From a virus, in IMG/VR virus record IMGVR_UViG_3300047548_000252, positions 1 to 41,385 of that record: 41,385 bases of DNA; one strand, 5' to 3'. How positions within the stretch are numbered: position 1 is the first letter of the stretch; each line of letters opens with the position of its first letter. Below, one piece after another: positions 26,562-35,254 of this stretch. The notes beneath the pieces were generated by a model. That model worked only from the letters and a program-made list of their open reading frames with translations. It was not told the origin of the DNA and made no database searches. A program made the position numbers and the translations under genes.

Positions 26562-26897
26562 TCATTCCTTATTTTTGATTGCAGAGAAGTACTTTAGCAA
26601 CGATGGATTATCTAGGAACACCTGGAACAAACCAGAGGCACTCCTGCGGACAATCGGTTCCTCTTCCATCGGACCACCATCAATCCCCATCTGGTGCCAT
26701 ACGGCATGGAGGATCTCATGGAGAACCGTGTCACCTTCCTCAACGGGAAGCTGATAATCCTGGATGGCAATGGTCAGCTTCTTATGATCGCATTGACCCA
26801 GGTTCTCGTGGTCGATTGAGCACTCATGTACGAAGTTAAATTCGTAGATCTTGCCCATGACCCTGACACTCTTGGGTCTTAGCTTTTTATAATTCAT
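26562..26897 (-). CDS. Putative small zinc metallopeptidase-like protein (HExxH)
   Basis: 111 aa. The segment DTVLHEILHAVWHQMGI holds a zinc-binding HExxH motif (HEILH) with acidic residues downstream (MEEEP) that could supply the third ligand. Comparable short HExxH proteins (SprT- or ImmA-like in shape) occur in aquatic T7-like phages; none with a proven substrate. Two further His/Cys residues (HECSIDHENLGQCDHKK) precede it. AAGG precedes the ATG; the gene overlaps its upstream neighbour by 4 bases. Confidence 0.75.
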   Translation of the reverse strand: MNYKKLRPKSVRVMGKIYEFNFVHECSIDHENLGQCDHKKLTIAIQDYQLPVEEGDTVLHEILHAVWHQMGIDGGPMEEEPIVRRSASGLFQVFLDNPSLLKYFSAIKNKE

Positions 26898-27115
26898 ACA
26901 ATGCCTTCTTCTGAGAGTAGCTTCATTCCGTCAAGCGTGACCCTCCACATCCGTCCAAAGACAGGGGAGGTGCCACGAACTACCTTAGTTGTTATGTAAC
27001 CCATGGATGCCAAGGCACCCACTTCTTGGGCGTGTTGTCGAGCGTAATTGGATTGGACAGCGAACCCTTCAGAATATGCTTTGAACAACACATCATTGAT
27101 CTTGTTGCGTGTCAT
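26894..27115 (-). CDS. Small winged-helix-like protein
   Basis: 73 aa. The pattern of three short helices followed by a strand pair (ALASMGYITTKVVRG, then MWRVTLDGMKLLSEEGIV) looks like a winged helix-turn-helix fold, as in short phage regulators. GGGAG precedes the ATG. It follows the DNA polymerase gene by 8 bases. Regulatory function is inference; no specific family is recognised. Confidence 0.7.
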   Translation of the reverse strand: MTRNKINDVLFKAYSEGFAVQSNYARQHAQEVGALASMGYITTKVVRGTSPVFGRMWRVTLDGMKLLSEEGIV

Positions 27116-27123
27116 AGTTCTCC

Positions 27124-28917
27124 CTAGTGAGTTTGCGACCAGTTCTTTCCAATCTTGGCTTCACCGGCTAGAGGGCAGCGGAACTGAAAGAACTCTCCAG
27201 CCTTGCTCACCGCAGCGACAGCCATCTCAGCTACCTGTTTGGCAACCTCTTCCGTTCGGCAAGCAATCTGAACCTCGTCATGGACCCAGGCACAGAAGGC
27301 GTAGTCACCATCCCAGCCATGCTTCAAGCCAGCAGCCTTGAGATCCTCTTCCAGGATCAAGAGCCACTTCTTGCAGATCAATGCACCAGCAGATTGTAAG
27401 AGGGTGTTCAATGCAGCGTGTGAACTTCTAACGTGCAATCTTCTTCCGTCCAACCCCGTGAGATAGCCCCTTCGACTAGCTGCTTGCACAGCTTCGACAA
27501 GTCGTCCGAGGGCTGGCAGTGAACGGAGAAACTTAGTTTTAAGTCTCCTTCCTGCACCTGCATCACCACCAACAATGGTACCGATCTTTGCATCACCAGC
27601 TCCATATAAGAATGCGTAAATAAAAGTCTTGGCCTGGTTGCGTGTCTGTAACCCAGCAGCGTTCTGGTTCTCTGTGTGGATGTCACCACCTAGTAGGACT
27701 TCGGCATACTTGCCACCATCCCACTTAGCCATGAAATGAGCGAGGCAGCGAAGCTCAAGGCCTGATGCGTCTGCCCCCACAAGAAACCAACCGCTAGGCA
27801 CAGTGAACAGCTCACGGCATTCAGGACCATACTGACTTCCACCTGATGGAACCTGTGCGATATTAGGGTAAGCATGGGTGGCACGACCAGTAACAGCACC
27901 ATTTGGATTAACACTTCCATGAATCTTTCCTTGTTTCTCGGACTTCATCCACGCTTGGGCACCCTCAGATAACTGACCACAACGCTTCTGGATCAGCAGA
28001 TATTCGGTGAGGAGTTTGCAAGGGGGATAGTCTAGCTTGGAGAGAACCTCTTCATCCACCATGGGCTTTCCGCCTTCGGTGAAGTCCAGGGGCTTCCATC
28101 CGTACAGGGTAATCAGCCGGTCAGCGATGTGATCCCGAGACGATGGATTGAACTCGATCGTCTTGGACTTGGTGACAGGCACCCCCTTCACATAGCCCCT
28201 GGCTTTGTTGTTCACCTTGGGGATGAAGTCGGGGAGCTGGATCACCCAGGACCCAAAGTAGTCCTTGAGTTCCCTCTCCAGCTCCCCCCTCCGCTGCACG
28301 AGCTTGGCGTAGAGTGAGGCCGCTTTTGGTGTGTCGAACACGAACCCATTGCGTTCCTGCTTCGCCATCAACCAAGCGACATGATGCTCAAGCTCCAGTG
28401 CAGAAGCTGCGTATTCCTTGCTGAGGATCTTCTCGTAAAGCGTGTGGGTGACCTCAACGTCCTGAACGTTATAGTCCAGCATCTCCTGAGAGAACTCCTC
28501 CCAGCCACCGTCATAGTCACCCTTGTAGTTACCTAGGCGATATCCCCAGGCAGCCAGTGAGTGACTCCCAAAGTATTTCTTCGGGAGTTTCTCGTCTCTC
28601 ATAAGAGCCACATCATGGTCCTTGATGTTGGACCAGATCAGTCGTGTAGCTACAAGCGTGTCAAATACTTTTGACTTATCCACGTTGAACCACGGATACA
28701 ACTTTTCAATTACAGGTACGTCAAACTTGATTACGTTGTGACCTACCAGTATGTCACCGGCTTCCATACCAGCCATGAGCTTGTTGATTCCAAGCTCAAC
28801 CTGTTCGCCTACGTATGTGTAGGTCTTATCGATGTCGGTTTCTTTGATTACCATGCAATGTATTGTGGTTAGATCATCCAACAATCCATTTGTTTCTAAG
28901 TCAAATATAAGTGCCAC
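27124..28917 (-). CDS. DNA polymerase, family A (T7 gp5-like)
   Basis: 597 aa, shorter than T7 gp5 (704 aa). Proofreading exonuclease motifs: DLETNG (D6, E8), HNVIKFD (D66) and YNVQDVE (D153). Polymerase motif A is ADASGLELR (D382), motif B RNQAKTFIYAFLYG (R425, K429), motif C VHDEVQ (D546). The missing length falls in the thumb region, so the thioredoxin-binding loop of T7 gp5 may be absent. Start codon is GTG at 28917 with AAAGGGA upstream. Confidence 0.95.
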   Translation of the reverse strand: MALIFDLETNGLLDDLTTIHCMVIKETDIDKTYTYVGEQVELGINKLMAGMEAGDILVGHNVIKFDVPVIEKLYPWFNVDKSKVFDTLVATRLIWSNIKDHDVALMRDEKLPKKYFGSHSLAAWGYRLGNYKGDYDGGWEEFSQEMLDYNVQDVEVTHTLYEKILSKEYAASALELEHHVAWLMAKQERNGFVFDTPKAASLYAKLVQRRGELERELKDYFGSWVIQLPDFIPKVNNKARGYVKGVPVTKSKTIEFNPSSRDHIADRLITLYGWKPLDFTEGGKPMVDEEVLSKLDYPPCKLLTEYLLIQKRCGQLSEGAQAWMKSEKQGKIHGSVNPNGAVTGRATHAYPNIAQVPSGGSQYGPECRELFTVPSGWFLVGADASGLELRCLAHFMAKWDGGKYAEVLLGGDIHTENQNAAGLQTRNQAKTFIYAFLYGAGDAKIGTIVGGDAGAGRRLKTKFLRSLPALGRLVEAVQAASRRGYLTGLDGRRLHVRSSHAALNTLLQSAGALICKKWLLILEEDLKAAGLKHGWDGDYAFCAWVHDEVQIACRTEEVAKQVAEMAVAAVSKAGEFFQFRCPLAGEAKIGKNWSQTH

Positions 28918-28938
28918 GCTGTCCCTTTCGACTAGCTG

Positions 28939-29082
28939 TTATTCATAGACTACGATCAATCGAAAGATGAACATATCGATGATGAGGTAGCCCTCGTCGT
29001 CATCGGCATATCCTACCGGGGATACACAGACCCCCACGGATACACCAAAGATTGCTTCAAACATTATCTCTGTGATTCTCAT
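28939..29082 (-). CDS. Small protein before the DNA polymerase gene
   Basis: A 47-aa frame, ATG at 29082 sharing a base with the stop of the HTH gene (TAATG), ending at 28939, just ahead of the polymerase ribosome site. The product is MRITEIMFEAIFGVSVGVCV, then an acidic DDDEGY turn and a hydrophobic IIDMFIFRLIVVY end. It may be membrane-associated. No family recognised; translation is supported by the junction and fit between neighbours. Confidence 0.6.
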   Translation of the reverse strand: MRITEIMFEAIFGVSVGVCVSPVGYADDDEGYLIIDMFIFRLIVVYE

Positions 29083-29282
29083 TATCGTCCCAACACGTAG
29101 CGAGCATAACGCTGCCCAGTGATAGGATGCTTCTTGTGCTTAGTGACGATATTGTAGCCCATCGCTCGTAGCTCGCTAATACGTTTAGTCAAGCTCTGGA
29201 TACCATGATCGATCAGGGCTTCACGCTGCGAAATGCTACGGGTCTTGCGAAGGTGCTTCAAAAGGATTTCATTCTGAGACAT
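29082..29282 (-). CDS. Helix-turn-helix protein
   Basis: 66 aa, basic. The segment ILLKHLRKTRSISQREALIDHGIQSLTKRISELRAMGY matches the small phage helix-turn-helix domain (HTH_39-like) found next to replication genes. GGAG lies upstream; the start abuts the primase-helicase stop. It probably binds DNA, either as a regulator or as a replication accessory. Confidence 0.8.
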   Translation of the reverse strand: MSQNEILLKHLRKTRSISQREALIDHGIQSLTKRISELRAMGYNIVTKHKKHPITGQRYARYVLGR

Positions 29283-30904
29283 TAGAACTCCGATTCAAAA
29301 GTTGGTTTGTTTGTTTCGTCCTCAAACTGAATGTCAGTCTCGGACAGCCTTCCGGTATCCCGGTCGTACTTCAGGTAGCCAGCCTCACCGGTCTCACCTG
29401 AGAAGCGGTTCTTGAGAACCCTCAGGGTGGTCACGTTGGGGTGCTTGCCTTGTTGGTCACGCTCTAGTCCGATCACCATGTCAGAGAGCTGGGCGATCGA
29501 GTGAGATCCACGGAGCTGAGAGAGCGAGGTCTTAGCTCCTTGTTCGTGTCCACGGTCACCTTCAGGGCGTCTGAGGTGTGACACGAGGAACATACCCACA
29601 CCGGTCTCTTCGACCAGGGTACGTAGGGAGGTCATCGCATTATCGATGAGTCGTCTTTCGTCACCATCCCCAAGACCACTAACAACAATAGAAAGGTGGT
29701 CGAGAATAATCCAGTTGCAGCCGCAACCCTTAGCCAGATATCGAACCCGAGAAACCAGGTTATCGATGTCGCTACTGCCAAAATGGTTGTACAAATAGCA
29801 GCGGCCACTGCCGACAGTATTAGAAAATGCCTTACGTAGATCATCTTCAGAGACGCCTTCCTTGTTGAGATGCAATGGCTTATTGAGATCAATCCCCATC
29901 AATCCCAGAGCCGTGCGCTTAGGGTTCTCCTCAAGCATGAGGAGTCCCACTGTTTCGCCCTGTGCAAGAAGGTGATGCGTGATCTCACGGACAATCGCTG
30001 ACTTTCCAATGCCCGATCCTGCCGTGAGAGTAACGAGTTCACCCTTACGGGCACCCCTGGTAACTTCGTTGAGGGACTTCCAGGGATACGGGATCGCCTG
30101 GACAACCTCGTCACTGGTGACTTGCTCCCAGAGTTCTTCACCCGAGAGAACACCGTCAGGACGGTAGGTCTTAGCGTTCCAGATCGCTTGAACAATCTCT
30201 TCAGGCTTCCCATTCTGGAGACACTCGTTCGCATCTTTGAATGGCAGTGAGGCAATCTTTGCCTTACCACCCTCAAAGAGTTCAGCGCACTCCTGAGCGG
30301 CCTTCTGCCCCGGCTCATCCATGTCAAACATGAGGATGATTTCCTCAAAACGATGGAGATAGTCGAGGTTTCTCTTGATAGCCTTGAGAGCACCCTGCGC
30401 TCCGTTGGGGAGTGATACCACAGGCCACTTGTTGTTCTGGATCTGCGACACTGTAAGTGCATCTATCTCTCCCTCGGTGATGACAATCTTCTTTCCTTGG
30501 TTCCAAAGGTTGGCACCAAAGAGTTGAGCTTTGGAGATGTCACCCAGAACTGAGAAGCTCTTGTCTGCACCACGGATCTTTTGGGCAATAAGGGTTCCAC
30601 TCGCATCGTAGTAGGGGGCAATCTGGACAGTGCGCCCTTGGTACTCTCCAACCTGGTAGCCAAACTTCCGGCATGTCTCCTCTCGGATCTTTCTCTTCGA
30701 GAGATCCTGGAAGGTTCCAGAGATTAAGCCTTTCGTAATCTTTGTAGGTGTGCGCTCGTTGCTGCATGAGCCATCGCCCTTCTTGTGTGTATTGCAAGCA
30801 AAGCAGAATTGATGTCCGTCTGAATACAGACTGTTTGCATCAGATGATCCACAGTTGTCACAAGGAATATGCCTGAGGAACTCGCTTTCGTTTTCTTGAT
30901 TCAT
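29282..30904 (-). CDS. Primase-helicase (T7 gp4-like)
   Basis: 540 aa (T7 gp4A is 566 aa). N-terminal zinc-binding Cys at 15, 18, 34 and 37 recognises primer sites; TOPRIM primase motifs are VITEGEIDAL (E144) and MFDMDEPG (D194, D196); helicase Walker A is GSGIGKS (296-302). It makes RNA primers and unwinds the fork with the DNA polymerase and SSB. The ATG at 30904 (AAGGA upstream) is chosen because a longer frame would run through a rho-independent terminator. Confidence 0.95.
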   Translation of the reverse strand: MNQENESEFLRHIPCDNCGSSDANSLYSDGHQFCFACNTHKKGDGSCSNERTPTKITKGLISGTFQDLSKRKIREETCRKFGYQVGEYQGRTVQIAPYYDASGTLIAQKIRGADKSFSVLGDISKAQLFGANLWNQGKKIVITEGEIDALTVSQIQNNKWPVVSLPNGAQGALKAIKRNLDYLHRFEEIILMFDMDEPGQKAAQECAELFEGGKAKIASLPFKDANECLQNGKPEEIVQAIWNAKTYRPDGVLSGEELWEQVTSDEVVQAIPYPWKSLNEVTRGARKGELVTLTAGSGIGKSAIVREITHHLLAQGETVGLLMLEENPKRTALGLMGIDLNKPLHLNKEGVSEDDLRKAFSNTVGSGRCYLYNHFGSSDIDNLVSRVRYLAKGCGCNWIILDHLSIVVSGLGDGDERRLIDNAMTSLRTLVEETGVGMFLVSHLRRPEGDRGHEQGAKTSLSQLRGSHSIAQLSDMVIGLERDQQGKHPNVTTLRVLKNRFSGETGEAGYLKYDRDTGRLSETDIQFEDETNKPTFESEF

Positions 30905-30914
30905 TCTGTCCTTG

Positions 30915-30944
30915 AGAAAAAAGAGGGTGACCCGAAGGCCACCC
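30915..30944 (-). terminator. Rho-independent terminator upstream of the primase-helicase
   Basis: On the minus strand GGGTGGCC and GGTCACCC pair (one G-T) around a stable TTCG tetraloop at 30933-30936, followed by TCTTTTTTCTC. It lies between the amidase stop (30979) and the primase start (30904), attenuating flow from the SSB-endonuclease-amidase block into replication genes. Confidence 0.85.
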
Positions 30945-30978
30945 ATAAGTTACAACTAGGAGATCACATGAAAAAACA

Positions 30979-31428
30979 CTACATGTTCTTTGCCAGCCAT
31001 GCCTTCACGTCGAATGAAGGACAGGCTTTAGCCACTCCTGGGAAGTCACGGTGCCCCTGAATCTTTGCATCAGGGTACTGCAACTTCAACACAGTCAGGA
31101 GAGACTTCAGTGAGGTGAACTGCGCCTCAGTAAAATTGTTCTTGGCTTTCGTATGGTCATTGGCATCAACGCCTCCAACCATGCAGATGCCGATGGAGAA
31201 CTCATTGTGTCCTGCCACATGGGCACCGACCACCTGGACATCACGTCCATGTTCCACATCACCATTGCGTCGGATCACATAGTGATATCCGATACAAGCC
31301 CAACCATTCTTGCGGTGCCACTTGTCAATCTCGGCAGCACCAATATCCATCTTGTCGCCAGTCGCAGAACAATGTACCACAATGTAGTCTGTTCGGACTC
31401 GCTTCTTAGTATTAGAAGTATACGTCAT
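30979..31428 (-). CDS. N-acetylmuramoyl-L-alanine amidase (T7 lysozyme, gp3.5-like)
   Basis: 149 aa (T7 gp3.5 is 151 aa). Zinc ligands H19 (VVHCSAT), H126 (GHRDFPG) and C136 (KACPSFD), with catalytic Tyr 48 and Lys 134, match T7 lysozyme. It cuts the amide bond in peptidoglycan at lysis and, in T7, also binds and inhibits the phage RNA polymerase. AAGGA precedes the ATG. As in T7 it lies in the replication block, far from the holin. Confidence 0.95.
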   Translation of the reverse strand: MTYTSNTKKRVRTDYIVVHCSATGDKMDIGAAEIDKWHRKNGWACIGYHYVIRRNGDVEHGRDVQVVGAHVAGHNEFSIGICMVGGVDANDHTKAKNNFTEAQFTSLKSLLTVLKLQYPDAKIQGHRDFPGVAKACPSFDVKAWLAKNM

Positions 31429-31429
31429 A

Positions 31430-31867
31430 TTATTCCTTCAACCACGCATCAGGTATCTCCTTATCAGCGTAGAGAAATCCATTCTTAATACACCAATCTG
31501 CATACGTTGTCTTAGAACGTTTGCTGATCTTGGTCTTAGAATTACTAAATACAAACCTGATGTCTAGCTCAGGATGCTGGCTCTTGACGAGGATATGTTT
31601 TTGTCGATCCTCAGTGAGGAACCGACCCTTGGACTCTATGATGATACCGTTCTCTAAAACAAAGTCTGGAGTATATTTGGAGACACGTGCTGGTTTCGTA
31701 TAGTTGATAACCAGCTCTTCAAAAGTGAAGCCCACCCCTTTCGAGGTGAGCTTGTCAGCAATTGCTTCTTCCAATCCAGAGCGGAACCCATACTTGAGTC
31801 CCACCTGTTTAGAGTTAAACGGTTTAGAAGTCTTCTTCGTCTTCGTTGGTTTCGTCTTTAAACTCAT
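31430..31867 (-). CDS. Endonuclease I, Holliday junction resolvase (T7 gp3-like)
   Basis: 145 aa (T7 gp3 is 149 aa). The catalytic segment TPDFVLENGIIIESKGRF holds the Asp, Glu and Lys of the family, and QHPELDIRFVFSNSKTKI is close to T7. It resolves branched DNA and helps degrade host DNA. The ATG at 31867 gives the family length; a 27-residue longer frame runs through the SSB gene. The gene overlaps the SSB tail by 44 bases, probably with coupled translation, since no clear ribosome site is seen. Confidence 0.95.
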   Translation of the reverse strand: MSLKTKPTKTKKTSKPFNSKQVGLKYGFRSGLEEAIADKLTSKGVGFTFEELVINYTKPARVSKYTPDFVLENGIIIESKGRFLTEDRQKHILVKSQHPELDIRFVFSNSKTKISKRSKTTYADWCIKNGFLYADKEIPDAWLKE

Positions 31868-32438
31868 TATTGTTGGCAGTTGGAGCTGCCTCGTAGCCAT
31901 CCTCTTCACCGAAGCCAAAGGCACCGGCACCACCCGAACTAAACTCAACCAGCTCGATCACCTGGACCGCTCGCAATCGGAGCGACACACCGGCACCAGC
32001 GATGGCTGTGAAGTAGGGGATTGCCTCGTAGGCAACCTTCACCTTGGAGCCACCACCAATCTTGGCGTCAGCATCCAAAGGGTTACCCTTGGCATCGAAC
32101 AAGGCAGGACGTTGCTCGAATGGCTCACCATTCTTAGGAGTCACCTTGGCTTTCAGCTTGAAGCGGACTGTCACCTTACCGGTGTTCTCATCCACGCTGT
32201 AAGGCACATCACCCTGCTTGATCTTCTTACCAGGGTTGGCCTTCTTGGCTGCCTCGACAGCCTCTGCGAACTGTTCATCCAAGAATGACATGATCTCAGA
32301 TGCTTCGCTTGATTCTAGCTCAAGGTTGATCTTGTAATCACCGTCTGGATTGAACTTTGTGTCCGGCTTAGTTAGGTATGGATACTGCGCTGTTCCCTTA
32401 GGCGTAATGTAGCGGGGCAGCTTAGGTCTCTTACTCAT
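31824..32438 (-). CDS. Single-stranded DNA-binding protein (T7 gp2.5-like)
   Basis: 204 aa (T7 gp2.5 is 232 aa). An OB-fold-like body with many Lys and aromatic residues is followed by an acidic tail ending DETNEDEEDF; the terminal Phe and acidic tail bind polymerase and helicase in T7. AAGGA lies upstream of the ATG. It heads the replication block after promoter P3. Confidence 0.93.
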   Translation of the reverse strand: MSKRPKLPRYITPKGTAQYPYLTKPDTKFNPDGDYKINLELESSEASEIMSFLDEQFAEAVEAAKKANPGKKIKQGDVPYSVDENTGKVTVRFKLKAKVTPKNGEPFEQRPALFDAKGNPLDADAKIGGGSKVKVAYEAIPYFTAIAGAGVSLRLRAVQVIELVEFSSGGAGAFGFGEEDGYEAAPTANNNEFKDETNEDEEDF

Positions 32439-32446
32439 AAATTTCC

Positions 32447-32557
32447 TTATTTAAAATGTCCTGCATAGGACTCTTGCATTTCTCGGATCAAACGCATGGC
32501 TTGGACTCGCGTCTTAACCACACGGACTGTTCCGTCAGGCATTACAACAGTGAACAT
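32447..32557 (-). CDS. 36-residue early/middle protein
   Basis: A short frame from ATG at 32557 to TAA at 32447, with a near-perfect ribosome site (AAGGAGG, 5 bases upstream). The product is MFTVVMPDGTVRVVKTRVQA followed by a charged helix and ends in AGHFK. It is the first gene after promoter P3 and ends just before the SSB ribosome site. Basic and compact; in T7 this slot holds small host-takeover proteins such as gp2, but no homology is claimed. Confidence 0.72.
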   Translation of the reverse strand: MFTVVMPDGTVRVVKTRVQAMRLIREMQESYAGHFK

Positions 32558-32588
32558 GGTCCCTCCTTATGGCTCGTTTGGATTATCC

Positions 32589-32605
32589 AATTGTGCAGGG
32601 GTCAA
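32589..32605 (-). promoter_or_regulatory. Phage RNA polymerase promoter P3 (replication block)
   Basis: Minus-strand TTGACCCCTGCACAATT followed by GGATAATCC, predicted +1 at 32588; one base differs from the other copies within the left half. It lies 22 bp past the RNA polymerase stop codon and leads the SSB/endonuclease/amidase genes (class II). Confidence 0.82.
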
Positions 32606-32626
32606 ACATTTCCGCTCGGTAACCAT

Positions 32627-35152
32627 TTAGGCAAAGCAGTAGCGTGACTTGCACACCTGGCTGAGATCCAAGTCGCCTCGTTCAGGCAGGGGTTCCATCT
32701 TCTCCCGGTTCTTCTCAGAGAGCTGCTGAAGGATGTCCTCTCGGAAGTTCTCAAGGACAGGGATGTCATCGTACATCTCCACGAAACTCTCACGGACCAC
32801 GTGATACAGCTCCTCCACATCACCCGCAGTGGTTCCGAACGAGTCGTGAATCATTGCAAAGTTGTGGATGCCAGCCTGTTTCGCACGAACCACGGTGAGC
32901 ATCATGTGTGCTGCATCGCAGGAGTGTACGTAGTTAGGAGCGATCCCTTGAGATTGCTTTCTCCGGTCGAGCTTGTCCTTGTCCTGGTACATGGTCAGGA
33001 AGACAGTGCGTCCGTTGATCGCCGTCTCGATCCGTCTCTTCGATGTGTCCACATAGGCTTGCATCACAGGGAAGCCGACAGGGGTAGTCCATCGCACCGG
33101 CAATTCCTCAGAGGCAGCCAGAGAGGCAGCATGTTGGAGCCAGCGCATGGCCTCACCAGCCTTGACCAGGGTCTTGTTCACAGCCACCCAGATCGCCTTG
33201 GCCATGTAAGCCGCAGCTCGGTAGCCATCATGCGTGAAGGGGAACCGTGAGGGATCCATGGCAGCCGCCTGTTTGGCAGGACGAATGATGTCCTCCATGA
33301 GCTGCTCCTTGAACCCGTACTCCTTGGAGCCATAGGCCAGGGTCATCACCGAACGCTTGGTCACCTTGCGGGTGATACCGAACTCTAACCATTGCTTGGC
33401 AAGGGTCTTGGTTCCTTCAACCACGTATGGACGACCGTCGTCAGTGTGTGCCAGTCCGTCTTCTGTCCCAGACTCGATGTCTTCTCGGACTTGCTCAAGG
33501 ACTTTGTTGGCCACAAGCTGGTAGACATCCGCTGGTAGATCCTGTGGTACCAAGTTGACGGCTGCACCACCGGTTCTGTCACGTAGCATGGCCGAGAAGT
33601 GTTGTATGCCAGAGCATGAACCGTCCATAGCCACGGGGAGCTTCGATACGAACGAGTCACCATATTCGGTGTAACCCTTCCACTCGTAACAAAACGCCAA
33701 GAACTGCCAAGGTTTGTCAATATCCACGCCTCCCACAGAACTACACCATCCACGTTCGTTGTACGGATCCATTGCGATGCGAACAATCTCTTCTTCATTA
33801 TCTTGTACCCAATTCACTCTGTCCTCTAGGGACGCTTTATCAAAGCCAGCCACGTTTGCTCCGTGGATCGCCAACCATTTCCAACCCTCTTCACCCAGAG
33901 GCTTTCCGTTCGCGAAACGGAGGAGTGCCTTCTGATAATCAGATCCCTGTGGATTCAGGTGTGGCACTGCGTAGATCCTGCCCCTGAAATCCAATTGGTA
34001 GGGGAAGTAGATCTTTCTGAACGGCTCGAATCGCTTGGCAATCCCAAGGGCGATCGAGAAGCCAATACGCTGTCCAAGGATCGACAGGTTCTGCATGTGG
34101 ATCTTGGCAGAGGCGATCCTGAACTCCTTCTTGGCCAGCTCGTTCGTCTCGATGTCCTGAGGAACCTGAGGCATGGGCAAACCCTCGCGTGGAGGCAAAC
34201 CACCCATCTCAGAGCCTGTCTCCCAGAGTGAGGTCATCACCTCCAGGATCTGGCTGTTGATCTGCCAGGGGGTTCTCTGAAGGGCGTTCACCGCCTCGTA
34301 GACGATGGGCATCTCCACGTTCTTGAGTTCATCGAGGTAGGCACGGTTCTTGGTCTTCACCAGTTTCAACGGCTTGATGTTGGAGCTGATGTAGCCACCC
34401 GTGAATGGGTCTTCCCAATCTCGAGGTTGAACAACCATCGGTTCATAGACGGGTCTCAGAAATTGTGTGACGTCGTTCTTGCGTTCGATCCACTCCAACG
34501 TATCCGGCATGGCCTTCACGTACTTCACGCTCTGATCCTTCTCCACCTTCTGGTGGGTCAGCTCGATCACTCCGATGGATCCCATGCAGATATCCAAGAG
34601 CTTTGTGCCAACGTGCAACCTTTCCACACGAGTCCACTTTTGCCAGTCGTCAACCTTCTGAGCCTGACGAACGGCGTAGACGTGCTTGTAGTGGTAGCTC
34701 GATCGCTTCTTAGCCCCAGAGACGAGCTTGTCGTACTTGCGCTTCTCCACCTCACGAATCGCAGCGAATCGCAGCTCATCCTCGACCGCAGTGCCGATGG
34801 CCACAGCCACGAACTGAAGGGTGCGAATCGATGAGATGCCAGCCAGGACGTTCTTGAGGGTCAGGAAGGCGAGGGTGCTCGCAGACATGGCCTTGATCTT
34901 CTTGTACGCGGTGGCGTTGTTGCCAGCCCGTCCCTTGCCCGTCTCATCCAACCAGTCCTGAATCGCCTTGGCCAGGCTCTCCAGACGGTGAGACAGGATG
35001 GTCTGTCCGTAGGCTGTGCCCTCCTCTCGGTTGGCCTGTTTGGCCTTAGACACATCCCTCAGGTAGCGTTCTTGTCCTCTCTGAGTCATCTCTTCTTCGA
35101 GACGAATCTGAGTCTCCATAAGATCATTTGGTTCAGCTTGTAGTGTAGTCAT
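32627..35152 (-). CDS. Single-subunit DNA-dependent RNA polymerase (T7 RNAP-like)
   Basis: 841 aa (T7 RNAP is 883 aa). Catalytic residues are visible: D510 in AMDGSCSGIQHF, K599 and Y607 in RKVTKRSVMTLAYGSKEYG, D770 in MIHDSFG; the C-terminus RYCFA is the FAFA-like foot. The specificity loop lies around 703-735. The ATG at 35152 is preferred because the promoter element P4 lies upstream of it, inside a longer in-frame extension (to 35275, 882 aa) whose start also has AAAGGGGG. It should transcribe the operons headed by the 17-bp promoters. Confidence 0.95.
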   Translation of the reverse strand: MTTLQAEPNDLMETQIRLEEEMTQRGQERYLRDVSKAKQANREEGTAYGQTILSHRLESLAKAIQDWLDETGKGRAGNNATAYKKIKAMSASTLAFLTLKNVLAGISSIRTLQFVAVAIGTAVEDELRFAAIREVEKRKYDKLVSGAKKRSSYHYKHVYAVRQAQKVDDWQKWTRVERLHVGTKLLDICMGSIGVIELTHQKVEKDQSVKYVKAMPDTLEWIERKNDVTQFLRPVYEPMVVQPRDWEDPFTGGYISSNIKPLKLVKTKNRAYLDELKNVEMPIVYEAVNALQRTPWQINSQILEVMTSLWETGSEMGGLPPREGLPMPQVPQDIETNELAKKEFRIASAKIHMQNLSILGQRIGFSIALGIAKRFEPFRKIYFPYQLDFRGRIYAVPHLNPQGSDYQKALLRFANGKPLGEEGWKWLAIHGANVAGFDKASLEDRVNWVQDNEEEIVRIAMDPYNERGWCSSVGGVDIDKPWQFLAFCYEWKGYTEYGDSFVSKLPVAMDGSCSGIQHFSAMLRDRTGGAAVNLVPQDLPADVYQLVANKVLEQVREDIESGTEDGLAHTDDGRPYVVEGTKTLAKQWLEFGITRKVTKRSVMTLAYGSKEYGFKEQLMEDIIRPAKQAAAMDPSRFPFTHDGYRAAAYMAKAIWVAVNKTLVKAGEAMRWLQHAASLAASEELPVRWTTPVGFPVMQAYVDTSKRRIETAINGRTVFLTMYQDKDKLDRRKQSQGIAPNYVHSCDAAHMMLTVVRAKQAGIHNFAMIHDSFGTTAGDVEELYHVVRESFVEMYDDIPVLENFREDILQQLSEKNREKMEPLPERGDLDLSQVCKSRYCFA

Positions 35153-35237
35153 AGCTCTCTCTAGGTTTAAATATATATAGTTAATATCTTTATAGATATA
35201 TATCGCTAAGATATCTTTAGATCTCTCAGGGATATCC

Positions 35238-35254
35238 AATTGTGCAGGAGTCAA
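35238..35254 (-). promoter_or_regulatory. Phage RNA polymerase promoter P4 (upstream of the polymerase gene)
   Basis: Minus-strand TTGACTCCTGCACAATT followed by GGATATCC, predicted +1 at 35237, 85 bases before the chosen polymerase start. The leader is A/T-rich with GATATC and ATATAT stretches. It would let the polymerase amplify its own gene. Confidence 0.82.

Noticed and set aside
31704-32288. 194-codon plus-strand frame over the SSB gene
   Set aside because: It is the antisense shadow of the well-supported SSB and endonuclease genes.
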